Shown piece after piece: positions 1 to 9,380 of a DNA stretch of 64,000 nt. The position numbers and the translations under genes are program-made. The notes beneath the pieces are model-generated. The model was not told where the DNA came from. It worked only from the letters and a program-made list of their open reading frames with translations, and did not search any database. This stretch comes from Pseudomonas sp. PICF141 (lineage in GTDB: Bacteria; Pseudomonadota; Gammaproteobacteria; Pseudomonadales; Pseudomonadaceae), in NCBI RefSeq assembly GCF_002286815.1, contig NZ_MUNM01000040.1, positions 1 through 64,000 on the forward strand, written 5' to 3'. Position 1 is the first letter of the stretch; every line of letters starts with the position of its first letter.

Positions 1-53
1 CCCCTGTTACCGCCGTGAAAGGGCGGTGTCCTAGGCCACTAGACGAAGGGGAC
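1..53 (-). tRNA. tRNA-Glu (TTC), 3' part cut by the window edge
   Basis: Read on the minus strand the segment begins GTCCCCTTCGTCTAGTGGCC and continues through the TTC anticodon loop into the T arm. It is identical to the complete tRNA-Glu at 236-311 over all visible bases. The last part of the T arm, the acceptor 3' strand and CCA lie outside the window. It is the third tRNA of the leftward operon. Confidence 0.93.
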
Positions 54-157
54 ACGCTGCCCGGAACACATGGTGTGTGTTTCGGTGCCCAGATCCGTAT
101 CCGAAGATCAGGTTCTGGTTTCACTCAGCCCTGCCCGAAAGCAAAGCCGTTTAAAAC

Positions 158-233
<76 letters not shown>

Positions 234-235
234 AT

Positions 236-311
236 TGGCGTCCCCTAGGGGACTCGAACCCCTGTTACCGCCGTGAAAGGGCGGTGTCCTAGGCCACTAG
301 ACGAAGGGGAC
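236..311 (-). tRNA. tRNA-Glu (TTC)
   Basis: Complete 76-nt tRNA on the minus strand, from GTCCCCTTCG to the encoded CCA. The anticodon loop CTTTCAC carries TTC and the T arm has GTTCGAATCCC. It is the first gene of the Glu-Gly-Glu operon driven by the promoter at 374-403. Confidence 0.96.
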
Positions 312-373
312 ACACGTACAACATTCACTCCCTACCGCGTTTCGCTGTGTGCTTTACGCTGTAAGTGGCGCGC

Positions 374-403
374 ATTCTATGGATGGATTGAGGGGTCGTC
401 AAC
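374..403 (-). promoter_or_regulatory. Sigma-70 promoter of the tRNA operon
   Basis: On the minus strand TTGACG (398-403) is followed by exactly 17 bases and then TAGAAT (374-379). The next bases are GC-rich (GCGCGCC), the usual discriminator of stringently controlled stable-RNA promoters. The first tRNA-Glu begins about 60 bases further on. Confidence 0.75.
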
Positions 404-694
404 CCCCAGATATAAATTTATTTAAATCAATGACTTCGCCCTGCTTTCAGGAGCGTTTGAGGCTTTTCCGTCGACCGGCCTTTGGCGCCTATATTCTGGC
501 ATCCAGCAAGGCGCTATAGTCCCGCCGCGGATGATGGCAATGTGCATTTCCCCTGCTATTTACTTATCTATGCGGCGTTACGGCCGATACAGGCAGAAGC
601 AGAGCCGATTCAACCCGTCGAGTGACCTAGGCGCCCAAATGCCAGGCAACTACACTCGATTCGCACGCGAACCCTGATAAAAGAGGTCTTACCG
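404..694. other. Intergenic region, nothing recognised
   Basis: Spacer between the divergent tRNA operon and the gene at 695. It includes an AT-rich patch at 409-431. No convincing ORF, RNA structure or repeat was seen. The promoter of the rightward gene must lie here but no box is clear enough to report. Confidence 0.5.
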
Positions 695-1465
695 GTGACA
701 CCACTCATGATCACCCTGCTCGTCGTAGCCGGGATCGCACTATTGATCGCCATTGGCTACATGAACCATGTAGTGGAGAACAATAAGCTGGAAAAGGCCC
801 GCACCAAGGTTGAACTCAATGACCGCCTGCGTCGTTGCGGCGAAATCACCGAGACCTTCCCCGGTCAGTTCATGACACCGACGCTCAAGCTGCTGTTGAC
901 GCGTCTTGAATTGAACGTGTGCCAGCGCTTGCTGAACCTGGAAAAATCCAACACCACCTTAAAGGCACGGATTGGCGAGCTGAGCACCCTCGTCGCCCAA
1001 GGCGAATCGATCCCGGTCAACAACCCGCCGGCACCGATCCAGACCGAAGCCAAAGCCAAAGACGTGCGCTTTTTGCTCGAAGCCTTGCATGGCCAGATCA
1101 CCCGCGCGGCACAGGACGGTTTCCTGCCGCCCAACGAAGCCAAGCGCTGGATCCGTGAAGTGCGCCACATTCTGGTCCTGCTGCACATCGAATTCTTCAA
1201 TAACCTGGGCCAGCATTCGCTGCAACAGAACCAGCCCGGCCAGGCTCGTCTGGCCTTCGAGCGCGGCGTGCAATACCTGCGCAAACAACAGGAACCGCAG
1301 ATTTACGCTGAGCAGCTGGAATACCTGGAAAAACTCCTGGCCCGCGCGAACGCTCAGGTCATGGACACCATCGCCCCGGTTGAAGGCGACGTGAACCAGT
1401 TGACCGAAGGTCTCAAAGACGTCGAGGCTGATGCCGACTGGAAGAAAAAAGCGATCTACGACTGA
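695..1465 (+). CDS. Conserved Pseudomonas membrane-anchored protein of unknown function
   Basis: 256 residues. An N-terminal transmembrane helix (about residues 5-24, ITLLVVAGIALLIAIGYMNH) is followed by a long, charged, probably alpha-helical soluble part with coiled-coil character (residues 27-60 and 80-110). The section around 170-230 (QPGQARLAFERGVQYLRKQ) looks like one tetratricopeptide-type helical pair. Topology suggests an inner-membrane protein with a cytoplasmic helical domain. Translation starts at a GTG preceded by AAAGAGG. It stands alone, with the tRNA operon divergent upstream and a REP pair downstream that could end transcription. I do not recognise a named family and assign no function. 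Confidence 0.8.
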   Translation: MTPLMITLLVVAGIALLIAIGYMNHVVENNKLEKARTKVELNDRLRRCGEITETFPGQFMTPTLKLLLTRLELNVCQRLLNLEKSNTTLKARIGELSTLVAQGESIPVNNPPAPIQTEAKAKDVRFLLEALHGQITRAAQDGFLPPNEAKRWIREVRHILVLLHIEFFNNLGQHSLQQNQPGQARLAFERGVQYLRKQQEPQIYAEQLEYLEKLLARANAQVMDTIAPVEGDVNQLTEGLKDVEADADWKKKAIYD

Positions 1466-1509
1466 AAAGCCACGGGTTCAGGTTAATGCCGGTAAGTTAA
1501 GACGCAGAA

Positions 1510-1602
1510 CCTGTGGGAGCGTGGCTTGCCCGCGAAGAACGATGATGCGTAGCACCTGAAATACCGCGGTGCATTCTTCGCGGGCAAGCCACGCTCCCAC
1601 AG
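1510..1602. repeat. REP inverted pair, family A (GTGGGAGC...GCTTGCCCGCGA)
   Basis: Two copies of a Pseudomonas REP palindrome in head-to-head orientation: CCTGTGGGAGCGTGGCTTGC at the left and its complement at the right, with a variable 35-base centre. A run of seven T follows the right arm, so the hairpin could also terminate the gene at 695-1465. Confidence 0.9.
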
Positions 1603-1647
1603 GATTTTTTTCGTCGCTCAAAGGTTGGAATTGATGGAAGGCAGCGC

Positions 1648-3612
1648 TTACAACCTGAAATGCCCCACCATCCCCTTCAACTCAACCCCCAACTGCGCCA
1701 ACTCAATACTCGACGCTGCATTGCCCTGCATCGCCAGCGACGATTGATCCGCACTGGCGCGGATACTGGTGACACTGCGATTGATCTCCTCGGCCACTGA
1801 ACTCTGCTCTTCCGCAGCCGCGGCGATCTGCTGGTTCATCTGTTGAATCAACGAAACCGCTGCCGCAATGCTCCCCAACGCGCTCTCGGTTTGCAATGCA
1901 TCGCTCACCGCCAGTTTCACTAACTCACCACTGTTCTGAATCTGCTGCACCGACGACTGCGCCGCCGAGCGCAAGGCGCTGACCAGCCGTTCGATTTCCT
2001 CGGTTGATTGCTGGGTTCGCTTGGCCAACGCCCGAACTTCATCGGCCACCACCGCAAAACCCCTGCCCTGCTCGCCGGCCCGCGCGGCCTCGATGGCCGC
2101 ATTGAGCGCCAACAGGTTGGTTTGCTCGGCAACGCTTTTGATCACGCTGAGTACTGTGCCGATGTTCTGGATTTCCTCACTGAGGCTTTCGATGCTGGAG
2201 CTGGCCGAGGTGGCCGAGTCCGCCAATTGTTCGATCCGCGCCATGCTCTGACGCACCACCTGCTGACCGCTCTCAACCTTGCCATCGGCGGTCTGCGCTG
2301 CCTGGGCAGCCTCTTCCGCATTACGTGCGACGTCGTGCACTGTGGCGGTCATCTGATTCATCGCGGTAGCGACCTGCTCGGTTTCTTCCTTCTGGCTGCT
2401 GACTTCCAGGTTGGTCTGTTCGGTTACCGCCGACAGCGATTGAGCAGAGCTTGCCAGCTGTTCGATACCGGCCTGCAAACCACTGACGATATTGCTCAGC
2501 CCTGCGCCCATCTGCTGCATGGCTTGCATCAACTGGCCAATCTCGTCACGGCGGGTCACTTCAATCGTTGCACTCAAATCGCCCGCGGCGATCTGTTGAG
2601 CGACACGAATCACACTGCGCAGCGGCGTGACGATCAACCGGGTGATCACCCAGGCAGCAATCAGCCCCACCAGCAAGGCCAGCGCCGAAGAACCGATGAT
2701 CAACAGCGAGTTCTTTTTCAGCTCCGCCTGCATCGACAGATCTTCAGCAACGTAGGCCTGATCCACCCGTTCCACCACTTGAGCGGCGCGCTGGTGAAGT
2801 TGCTCGTAGACGGTTTTTTCTTGTGCCAACAGGCCGGTGTATTCGGCGAGTTTTTCACTGAAACCGGCGATGTGACCGGACACTTCATTGAGGACAGTCT
2901 GGTAGCCCTCGTCCTTGATCGTGGTTTTCAGTTGCTCGGCCTGCACCAGCGCCTGATCGGCCTGCTCGATCTTGCCTTGCGCGCCGCTGTCGTCGCCCTT
3001 GCGGCTCTGGTCCAGACGAACGCGTGCTTCGTTCATGGCCTGCAACATCAGCCGTGCAACCTGGCTGACCTGATTGGCTTGTTCGATGAATTGCGCGCCG
3101 TCCTTGCCCTCGGACTCCTTCAAGGTATAGGCACCATCATCGGCAAGCCCGGCCTGCAGCACGTCCAGGTTATTGGCCACGCTGGACACCGACCAATTGG
3201 CCATTTCCAGTGCCAGGTCCTTGGCCTGACTCAGCGAGACAAACTCGTCGAACGCCTTGCGATAGGCCCCCAGAGATTGTTCGACGTCATTCATGACCGG
3301 CACATTGGCCGCCGACTGTGCCTTGAGTTCGGCCGCCAGAACGATCAGAGCGTCCACCCCGGCATGCAAGGCGTCCACGGTTTTCGGATTACCGTGCAAG
3401 GCGTATTCCTGCTCGAGCAAGCGAACCTTGAGCAAACCACTGTTGAGCGACGACATCTGCTTGAGCCCGTCGAAGCGCTGACTGATGGTTTGCAGGGACC
3501 ATACGCCGATGGCTGCTACCAGTGCGGTCAACAGCAGCACCAGTACAAACCCGACACCCAGTTTTTTCGCCATACCGAGGTTGGCAAAACGTCCTTGCAC
3601 GGCCGAAATCAT
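1648..3612 (-). CDS. Methyl-accepting chemotaxis protein with HBM-type sensor domain
   Basis: 654-residue transmembrane chemoreceptor. It has a first membrane helix (about residues 17-37), a periplasmic helical domain of about 255 residues of the size and look of helical bimodular (HBM) sensors, a second membrane helix (about 303-327), a HAMP domain ([20 protein letters not shown]) and a long cytoplasmic signalling coiled coil. The conserved hairpin tip [19 protein letters not shown], which contacts CheA and CheW, is intact. There is no CheR-docking pentapeptide at the C-terminus (it ends GHFRL). Known HBM receptors such as McpS bind organic acids; the ligand here cannot be read from the sequence. 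I start at the ATG at 3612, which follows AGGGGA by 9 bases; an upstream in-frame start exists but lacks a ribosome site. Single-gene unit. Confidence 0.93.
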   Translation of the reverse strand: MISAVQGRFANLGMAKKLGVGFVLVLLLTALVAAIGVWSLQTISQRFDGLKQMSSLNSGLLKVRLLEQEYALHGNPKTVDALHAGVDALIVLAAELKAQSAANVPVMNDVEQSLGAYRKAFDEFVSLSQAKDLALEMANWSVSSVANNLDVLQAGLADDGAYTLKESEGKDGAQFIEQANQVSQVARLMLQAMNEARVRLDQSRKGDDSGAQGKIEQADQALVQAEQLKTTIKDEGYQTVLNEVSGHIAGFSEKLAEYTGLLAQEKTVYEQLHQRAAQVVERVDQAYVAEDLSMQAELKKNSLLIIGSSALALLVGLIAAWVITRLIVTPLRSVIRVAQQIAAGDLSATIEVTRRDEIGQLMQAMQQMGAGLSNIVSGLQAGIEQLASSAQSLSAVTEQTNLEVSSQKEETEQVATAMNQMTATVHDVARNAEEAAQAAQTADGKVESGQQVVRQSMARIEQLADSATSASSSIESLSEEIQNIGTVLSVIKSVAEQTNLLALNAAIEAARAGEQGRGFAVVADEVRALAKRTQQSTEEIERLVSALRSAAQSSVQQIQNSGELVKLAVSDALQTESALGSIAAAVSLIQQMNQQIAAAAEEQSSVAEEINRSVTSIRASADQSSLAMQGNAASSIELAQLGVELKGMVGHFRL

Positions 3613-3790
3613 TGCGCGTAGTCCCCTGCCATTGTCTGTTGATGCAGATTCGCAACGGGTTTGTGCCAACACAAGTCTCTGCCGGCGGAATAATGGCAAA
3701 AAGCTACGTTCGCGTCGTTTTCAGAACGCTCGAGGTCGATCCTCAAGGCCTGTTGAGGCTTGGCAACGCAACGCGGTTTGTTAGCGGACG

Positions 3791-5170
3791 TCAACAGACC
3801 CTGGCGGTGGCCTGAAAAAATGCCCGGGCGCGAGGATCACAGGCATAAGCTACGTTGATCCGTTGCCAGTCATGAGCCTGGCCGGTCGGGCTGAACGCCG
3901 TTGGGCAAGACAGCAGGACACCAAAGCGCCGAGCCTGAGTTCGCACCTGAGCATCGTCAGCGTTGCGCGATCGCGCCCAGATAAACAGGCCGCCAACCGG
4001 TTTGCCGAAAACCTCCCACTCCGTCTCTTCGAGCACCTGCAAGGCCGCTTCCCGGCCAATGCTCAAACGCTGTCGCTGACGCTGCACCAATTTGCGGTAG
4101 GCACCGCTGGCCAACAGATTCGCCAGCACCGACTCACTGAACCGTGAAGCCCCCATGCTGCTGATCATCTTGACCTGCGCCAGTCGCGAAATGACATCGG
4201 CACTGGCCACCACAAAGCCGACCCGCAATGAACTGCTGAGGGTTTTGGAATAGCTGCCGACGTAGATCACGTTGTCATCGATGCCGAGGGCCGCCAGGCG
4301 CGTGCCGGGACCGCTGTGAAAATCTGCATAGACATCGTCTTCGATCACCGGCACGCCATGGTTTTGCGCCAGTCGCAGGACCTGCTGAGCCACCCCCGGG
4401 GTCAAACTGCTGCCGGTGGGGTTGTGATAAAAGCTGTTGATGAACAAGCCACGGGGTTGGTACTTCAGCAGCACTGCCTCGAGTGCTTCGGTGTCTGGCC
4501 CGCGCGGGGTTCGTGGCACCTCGATCATGCTGACCCCCTGCAGCCTGAGCAGATCGAACAGCATCGAATAACCGGGGCTTTCCACCACCACGCAATCGCC
4601 CGGTTTGAACAGCGTACGCACAATCAGATCAAGCCCATGACTGGCCCCTGCCGTGGTCAGTATCCGGCTTTCATCCACGACAATACTCAGCTGTTTCAAC
4701 CGCTTGAGGATCTGCTGGCGCAAGGCTGGCAGGCCCAGCGGCGTGCTGTAGTTGAACAACCCGGCCATGTCGGTGCGGCTGACCTGCCGTATGGCATAGC
4801 TCAGGTCGTCAGTCTCGCGCCAGCTTTCAGGTAGCCCGCCGCACCCCAGTTTCAGTTCCTCGACATGGCCGCTTTGCTTCCCCTCAGCCCCTTCGAACCA
4901 GGAAAAATCCTTTGGCCCCTGAGCGGCCAGCGCCGTTGCCGCGACAAAGAAACCCGCCCCGTTACGCGTCTCCAGTGCCCCTTGAGCCACCAGCCGTTCA
5001 CAGGCCTCGACGACACTGGATTGACTGAGCAGATTGATCCGCGCGATTTGTCGCACGGAAGGCAAGCGCGCTCCCGGCGTCACCTCGTCGCGACGGAGCC
5101 AGTCGGCCAACGCGTCGACGATTTGCTGCACGACAGGCACCAATGCCTGTCGATCGATTCTCAACTCCAT
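3791..5170 (-). CDS. MocR-type (GntR/aminotransferase) transcriptional regulator
   Basis: 459 residues with two parts. Residues about 1-75 form a GntR winged helix-turn-helix (PGARLPSVRQIARINLLSQ). Residues about 100-455 are a fold-type I PLP aminotransferase-like domain with NPTG (substrate/PLP contact), the DDVYADF strand and the PLP-binding lysine in SYSKTLSSSLRVG. MocR/PdxR proteins use PLP or an aldimine as an effector, usually to control a neighbouring amino-acid or vitamin B6 gene. Here the neighbours are a chemoreceptor and, beyond a repeat, an SDR, so the target is unclear. The start at 5170 follows AGGGAG; longer in-frame extensions have no family support. Confidence 0.9.
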   Translation of the reverse strand: MELRIDRQALVPVVQQIVDALADWLRRDEVTPGARLPSVRQIARINLLSQSSVVEACERLVAQGALETRNGAGFFVAATALAAQGPKDFSWFEGAEGKQSGHVEELKLGCGGLPESWRETDDLSYAIRQVSRTDMAGLFNYSTPLGLPALRQQILKRLKQLSIVVDESRILTTAGASHGLDLIVRTLFKPGDCVVVESPGYSMLFDLLRLQGVSMIEVPRTPRGPDTEALEAVLLKYQPRGLFINSFYHNPTGSSLTPGVAQQVLRLAQNHGVPVIEDDVYADFHSGPGTRLAALGIDDNVIYVGSYSKTLSSSLRVGFVVASADVISRLAQVKMISSMGASRFSESVLANLLASGAYRKLVQRQRQRLSIGREAALQVLEETEWEVFGKPVGGLFIWARSRNADDAQVRTQARRFGVLLSCPTAFSPTGQAHDWQRINVAYACDPRARAFFQATARVC

Positions 5171-5324
5171 GAGCAAGCAAACTCCCTGTCCGTTTTGCGG
5201 GCAACAGTTAATCACAGGAGCGCTACAGGGGATGTGCGACAACGCCGCCAAAACCCTCGGTTCTAACCATTTGAAACACATTGATCGGCGTCTTCACGGA
5301 ATTAACGCCGAACAAAAGAATGTG

Positions 5325-5473
5325 AGAGCGGGCTTGTGTGGCGAGGGGGCTTGCCCCCGTCCGGCTGCGAAGCAGTCGTAAATCCAGACAACTCGGTCTG
5401 TCTGGACGGGCGCCGGGGGCCGCTTCGCGACCCAACGGGGGCAAGCCCCCTCGCCACGCAAGCCCGCTCCCAT
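5325..5473. repeat. Long inverted repeat, family B (GTGGCGAGGGGGCTTGCCCCC)
   Basis: Imperfect inverted pair of the GTGGCGAGGGGGCTTGCCCC type, with CGGCTGCGAAGCAGTCGTAAA in the left centre and GGGGGCCGCTTCGCGACCC in the right centre. The flanks also carry family A ends (AGAGCGGGCTTG, CAAGCCCGCTCCCA), so a B pair looks nested in an A pair. It fills most of the gap between the MocR and SDR genes. Confidence 0.85.
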
Positions 5474-5501
5474 ACGTTGCGTACCATCGCAGCCTAAAGC
5501 A

Positions 5502-6263
5502 CTAAAACGCCGTGACCCCACCATCCACCGCCAGCGAATGACCGGTGGTGAATGCCGCGCCATCGCTGCACAGGTACAACACCGCGCTGGCAATTTCCTC
5601 GACCTTGCCGATACGCCCGACCGGGTGCATGGCGTTGGCGAACTCGCCCTTTTTCGGGTCCGCTTCATAGGCCCGACGAAACATATCGGTGTCAATCACT
5701 GCCGGACACACCGCATTCACACGAATCTTTTTCTTGGCATATTCGATCGCCGCCGATTTGGTCAGGCCGATCACCGCGTGTTTGGAGGCTGCGTAAATGC
5801 TCATCTTCGGCGCAGCGCCCAGGCCCGCGACCGAAGCGGTGTTGACGATCGCGCCGCCGCCCTGGGCCAGCAGCAACGGCAATTGATACTTCATGCACAG
5901 CCAGACGCCTTTGACATTGACGCCCATGATCGCGTCGAACTCATCGAGCGTGCCGTCGGCCAGTTTGCCTTTCTCGATTTCGATGCCGGCATTGTTGAAG
6001 GCATAGTCGAGACGGCCGTAGGTATTCACCACCTCGTCCATCAGATGTTTTACCTCGCTTTCCACAGTGACGTTGCAGCGCACGAAGGTCGCTTCACCGC
6101 CGGCGGTACGAATCAGCGCCACGGTGCCTTCACCACCCGCCGCGTCCAGATCGGCGACCACCACTTTCAAACCTTCAGCGGCGAACGCCAAAGCGGTGGC
6201 GCGGCCAATACCATTGGCCGCGCCTGTCACAACGGCAACCTGGCCGGAAAACGTCATGCTCAT
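5502..6263 (-). CDS. SDR-family NAD(P)-dependent oxidoreductase
   Basis: 253 residues, the usual length of a classical short-chain dehydrogenase. Cofactor motif TGAANGIGRA at about residues 13-22, ADLD after the second strand (Asp suggests preference for NAD), NNAGIE, the catalytic serine in NTASVAG, and YAASKHA carrying catalytic Tyr and Lys. The C-terminal LCSDGAAFTTGHSLAVDGG is typical of the FabG-like subgroup. Substrate unknown. The start at 6263 follows CGAGGA; a second ATG two codons later is possible. It diverges from the oxidoreductase gene at 6500 across a spacer of about 235 bases, so the two may share control. Confidence 0.9.
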   Translation of the reverse strand: MSMTFSGQVAVVTGAANGIGRATALAFAAEGLKVVVADLDAAGGEGTVALIRTAGGEATFVRCNVTVESEVKHLMDEVVNTYGRLDYAFNNAGIEIEKGKLADGTLDEFDAIMGVNVKGVWLCMKYQLPLLLAQGGGAIVNTASVAGLGAAPKMSIYAASKHAVIGLTKSAAIEYAKKKIRVNAVCPAVIDTDMFRRAYEADPKKGEFANAMHPVGRIGKVEEIASAVLYLCSDGAAFTTGHSLAVDGGVTAF

Positions 6264-6499
6264 TGTTATGTCCTCGGAGGGAAGAATGCAGGGGATAAGG
6301 TCGGGCCAGTCTAGCCACAGGCGTGTATGGCGCGGCAGCATTATCAGAAGGCCGGTTGGGCGCCCATGCGTTGCAGTGATAGAACCGGCGCCATGACTAT
6401 CACCGCACTGGATCGATGTGCATTCGCAGCGTCAGCCAACCTTGCGACATCGCCCATGAAGGTCTATCAACAAGACTTCATTCATCTTGAGTGCCTGTC

Positions 6500-7504
6500 A
6501 TGACTACCCAGACCAATCGCCAGTTCCTGCTCGCCAAACGTCCCGTGGGGCCGGCCACCCGTGAGACGTTCACCTATCAAGAAGTACCGGTCGGCGAACC
6601 GGCGGCGGGTCAGATTCTGGTCAAGAACGAATACCTGTCCCTGGACCCGGCCATGCGTGGCTGGATGAACGAGGGCAAGTCTTACATCCCACCGGTCGGC
6701 ATTGGTGAAGTCATGCGTGCGTTGGGCGTAGGCAAAGTCATCGCTTCGAACAATCCGGGTTTCGCCGTGGGCGACTACGTCAACGGCGCCCTCGGCGTGC
6801 AGGATTTCTTCCTCGGCGAGCCGCGAGGTTTCTACAAGGTCGATCCGAAACTGGCACCGCTGCCGCGTTATTTATCCGCGCTGGGCATGACCGGGATGAC
6901 CGCCTACTTCGCCCTGCTCGATGTTGGCGCGCCGAAAGCCGGTGACACTGTGGTGCTGTCGGGCGCGGCTGGCGCGGTGGGCAGCATTGCCGGGCAGATT
7001 GCCAAGATCAAAGGCTGCCGGGTGATCGGCATCGCCGGCGGCGCAGACAAGTGCAAGTTCCTGATCGATGAACTGGGTTTTGACGGTGCCATCGATTACA
7101 AAAACGAAGACGTACACGCCGGTCTCAAGCGCGAATGCCCGAAAGGCGTCGACGTGTATTTCGATAACGTCGGCGGCGATATTCTCGATGCCGTGCTGAG
7201 CCGGCTGAACATGAAGGCGCGGGTGGTGATTTGCGGCGCCATCAGCCAGTACAACAACAAGGAAGCGGTCAAAGGCCCGGCCAACTACTTGTCGCTGCTG
7301 GTCAACCGCGCCCGGATGGAAGGTTTCGTGGTGATGGATTACGCCGCACAGTTCGCCGCTGCCGGGCAGGAAATGGCCGGCTGGATGGCCAAGGGGCAGC
7401 TCAAGAGCAAGGAAGATATCGTCGAAGGACTGGAAACGTTCCCGGAGACGCTGATGAAATTGTTCAGCGGCGAGAATTTCGGGAAGTTGGTGTTGAAGGT
7501 TTAA
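6500..7504 (+). CDS. NADP-dependent zinc-free MDR oxidoreductase (CurA/prostaglandin reductase-like)
   Basis: 334 residues. It has an N-terminal GroES-like domain (LSLDPAMRGWMNEGKSY), the typical leukotriene B4 dehydrogenase stretch LSALGMTGMTAYFALLDVG, and the nucleotide-binding motif SGAAGAVGSIAGQIAK followed by G-I-A-G-G and NVGGD. Family members reduce the C=C bond of alpha,beta-unsaturated ketones and aldehydes with NADPH. No zinc ligands are visible. I choose the ATG at 6500; a GTG at 6491 is in frame and no strong ribosome site separates them. It ends just before a family A repeat and is divergent from the SDR gene. Confidence 0.9.
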   Translation: MTTQTNRQFLLAKRPVGPATRETFTYQEVPVGEPAAGQILVKNEYLSLDPAMRGWMNEGKSYIPPVGIGEVMRALGVGKVIASNNPGFAVGDYVNGALGVQDFFLGEPRGFYKVDPKLAPLPRYLSALGMTGMTAYFALLDVGAPKAGDTVVLSGAAGAVGSIAGQIAKIKGCRVIGIAGGADKCKFLIDELGFDGAIDYKNEDVHAGLKRECPKGVDVYFDNVGGDILDAVLSRLNMKARVVICGAISQYNNKEAVKGPANYLSLLVNRARMEGFVVMDYAAQFAAAGQEMAGWMAKGQLKSKEDIVEGLETFPETLMKLFSGENFGKLVLKV

Positions 7505-7528
7505 CGTATTACCTGACGACAACAAAAC

Positions 7529-7622
7529 CTTGTGGGAGCGGGCTTGCCCGCGATGAGGGCGTGTCAGTCAACATCAATGTTGTCTGATTCACCGCTATCG
7601 CGGGCAAGCCCGCTCCCACAGG
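7529..7622. repeat. REP inverted pair, family A
   Basis: CTTGTGGGAGCGGGCTTGCC at the left and its complement ending GCTCCCACAGG at the right, with a variable centre containing CATCAATGTTG. It lies between the convergent ends of the MDR gene and pyrF and could terminate both transcripts. Confidence 0.92.
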
Positions 7623-7633
7623 TTTAGTGGCGT

Positions 7634-8332
7634 TTAGACGAGTTCGGCAACGACCGCCGCCAACGCCTTCGCCGGATCCGCCGCCTGGCTGATCGGACGG
7701 CCGATCACCAGGTAATCGGAACCGGCCTCCAGCGCCTGACGCGGGGTCAGGATGCGACGTTGATCGTCCTGGGCGCTGCCCGCCGGACGAATCCCCGGGG
7801 TCACCAGTTGCAGCGACGGGTGCGCGGTTTTCAAGGCCCGGGCTTCCAGGGCCGAGCAGACCAGACCGTCCATCCCGGCTTTTTCCGCCAGCGCGGCCAG
7901 GCGCAGCACTTGCTCCTGTGGCTCGATGTCCAGACCGATACCCGCCAGATCCTCACGCTCCATGCTGGTCAGCACGGTCACGCCGATCAACAGCGGTTTC
8001 GGGCCGCTGCGCTGATCGAGCACTTCACGGCAGGCAGCCATCATGCGCAGACCACCGGAGCAGTGCACGTTGACCATCCACACGCCCATTTCCGCAGCGG
8101 CCTTGACGGCCATGGCGGTGGTGTTTGGAATGTCGTGGAACTTGAGGTCCAGGAACACTTCGAAGCCTTTGTCGCGCAAAGTGCCGACGATTTCCGAAGC
8201 GCAGCTGGTGAACAGTTCTTTACCGACTTTGACCCGGCACAGCTTCGGGTCCAATTGATCGGCCAGCTTCAGTGCGGCGTCACGAGTAGGGAAATCCAGG
8301 GCGACGATGATAGGCGTCTGGCAGGCGGACAT
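7634..8332 (-). CDS. pyrF: Orotidine 5'-phosphate decarboxylase
   Basis: 232 residues, normal family length. It catalyses OMP to UMP, the last step of pyrimidine nucleotide synthesis, in the cytosol as a homodimer of TIM barrels. ALDFPTR contains the first substrate aspartate; [10 protein letters not shown] carries the catalytic Lys and Asp of the D-K-D charged network; [16 protein letters not shown] is the phosphate-gripper region, with VIGRPIS closing the barrel. The start at 8332 follows GAGAG; a longer frame to 8368 has no family support. Confidence 0.97.
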   Translation of the reverse strand: MSACQTPIIVALDFPTRDAALKLADQLDPKLCRVKVGKELFTSCASEIVGTLRDKGFEVFLDLKFHDIPNTTAMAVKAAAEMGVWMVNVHCSGGLRMMAACREVLDQRSGPKPLLIGVTVLTSMEREDLAGIGLDIEPQEQVLRLAALAEKAGMDGLVCSALEARALKTAHPSLQLVTPGIRPAGSAQDDQRRILTPRQALEAGSDYLVIGRPISQAADPAKALAAVVAELV

Positions 8333-8579
8333 GAGTGGGCTCTCAGGCAAGTCGAAATCGGCGCGCATTGTAGCGGAACCAGCGCCGCTGGGGGACCCGA
8401 TGATCGGTAATTCGTCGTCGCGGCCAAGACAAGACTAGCTCCTGCGGCAATTGTGTCGAGTTAGGTACACACACGACACGCCCCCAATACCCTTCAGCAC
8501 TACCCTCGGCAGCCGCAACAGGTCCTGCAGCACTTCCCGCCTCACGGCCGGACGCCTATGCTGAAGTCACAACCTCGCC

Positions 8580-8607
8580 GCCTATCTTTGTGGTTGGCAG
8601 CCTATCT
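8580..8607 (+). promoter_or_regulatory. Possible direct-repeat operator ahead of the two-component operon
   Basis: The octamer GCCTATCT occurs at 8580 and again at 8600, a spacing of two helical turns; a 7-of-8 match lies at 8554. OmpR-type regulators bind such tandem direct repeats, and the next gene encodes one. The site is only about 15 bases before the start codon. Confidence 0.3.
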
Positions 8608-8621
8608 GGCAGAACGCACGC

Positions 8622-9380
8622 ATGCACAACTCCCCAGCACCTCTGAACGACGATCAAAAAGCGCCGGCCGACGATAAACGCTGGAGCATTCGCGCCCTGA
8701 TCGTCGACGATGACGTCCCGATCCGCGAATTGTTGATCGACTACCTGGCCCGGTTCAATATCCGCGCCAGCGGCGTCACCGACGGCGCCGCCATGCGTCA
8801 GACGCTGCAAGCCGAGCATTTTGACGTGGTGGTGCTCGACCTGATGCTGCCGGGCGAAGACGGTTTGTCGCTGTGCCGCTGGTTGCGCGCCGAATCGGAC
8901 ATCCCGATCCTGATGCTCACCGCCCGCTGCGAACCCACCGACCGGATCATCGGCCTGGAACTGGGCGCCGACGACTACATGGCCAAGCCATTCGAGCCGC
9001 GGGAGCTGGTTGCACGGATTCAGACCATTCTGCGTCGGGTGCGCGACGACCGCACCGAACAGCGTGCGAATGTTCGCTTCGACAACTGGCGCCTGAACAG
9101 TGTGCTGCGCCAGTTGATCGCCGCCGATGGCCTGGTGGTGCCGCTGTCCAATGCCGAATTCCGTTTGCTCTGGGTGTTCATCGAACGTCCGCGCCGGGTA
9201 CTCAGCCGCGAACAACTGCTGGACGCCGCCCGTGGTCGCTCGATCGAAGCCTTTGATCGCAGCATCGACTTGCTCGTCTCGCGCCTGCGCCAAAAACTGG
9301 GGGACGACCCCAAAGCCCCACAACTGATCAAGACCGTTCGCGGCGAAGGTTACCTGTTCGACGCACGAGACATCGGCTGA
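8622..9380 (+). CDS. OmpR-family response regulator
   Basis: 252 residues. The receiver domain (about 24-138) has the acidic pair VDDD, the phosphorylation site in VVLDLMLPGEDG, the conserved Thr in MLTAR and the Lys in MAKPFEPRE. The winged-helix DNA-binding domain (about 150-248) has LSNAEFRLLWVF and RSIDLLVSRLRQKLGDD ending in KTVRGEGYLF. It overlaps its kinase gene by one base (TGATG), so the two are translationally coupled. The stimulus is not evident from neighbours. The 20-residue hydrophilic N-terminal extension is longer than usual. Confidence 0.94.
   Translation: MHNSPAPLNDDQKAPADDKRWSIRALIVDDDVPIRELLIDYLARFNIRASGVTDGAAMRQTLQAEHFDVVVLDLMLPGEDGLSLCRWLRAESDIPILMLTARCEPTDRIIGLELGADDYMAKPFEPRELVARIQTILRRVRDDRTEQRANVRFDNWRLNSVLRQLIAADGLVVPLSNAEFRLLWVFIERPRRVLSREQLLDAARGRSIEAFDRSIDLLVSRLRQKLGDDPKAPQLIKTVRGEGYLFDARDIG

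Noticed and set aside
2008..3621. 537-codon open frame on the plus strand
   Set aside because: Complementary to the chemoreceptor gene, His/Gln/Leu-rich shadow translation without any motif.
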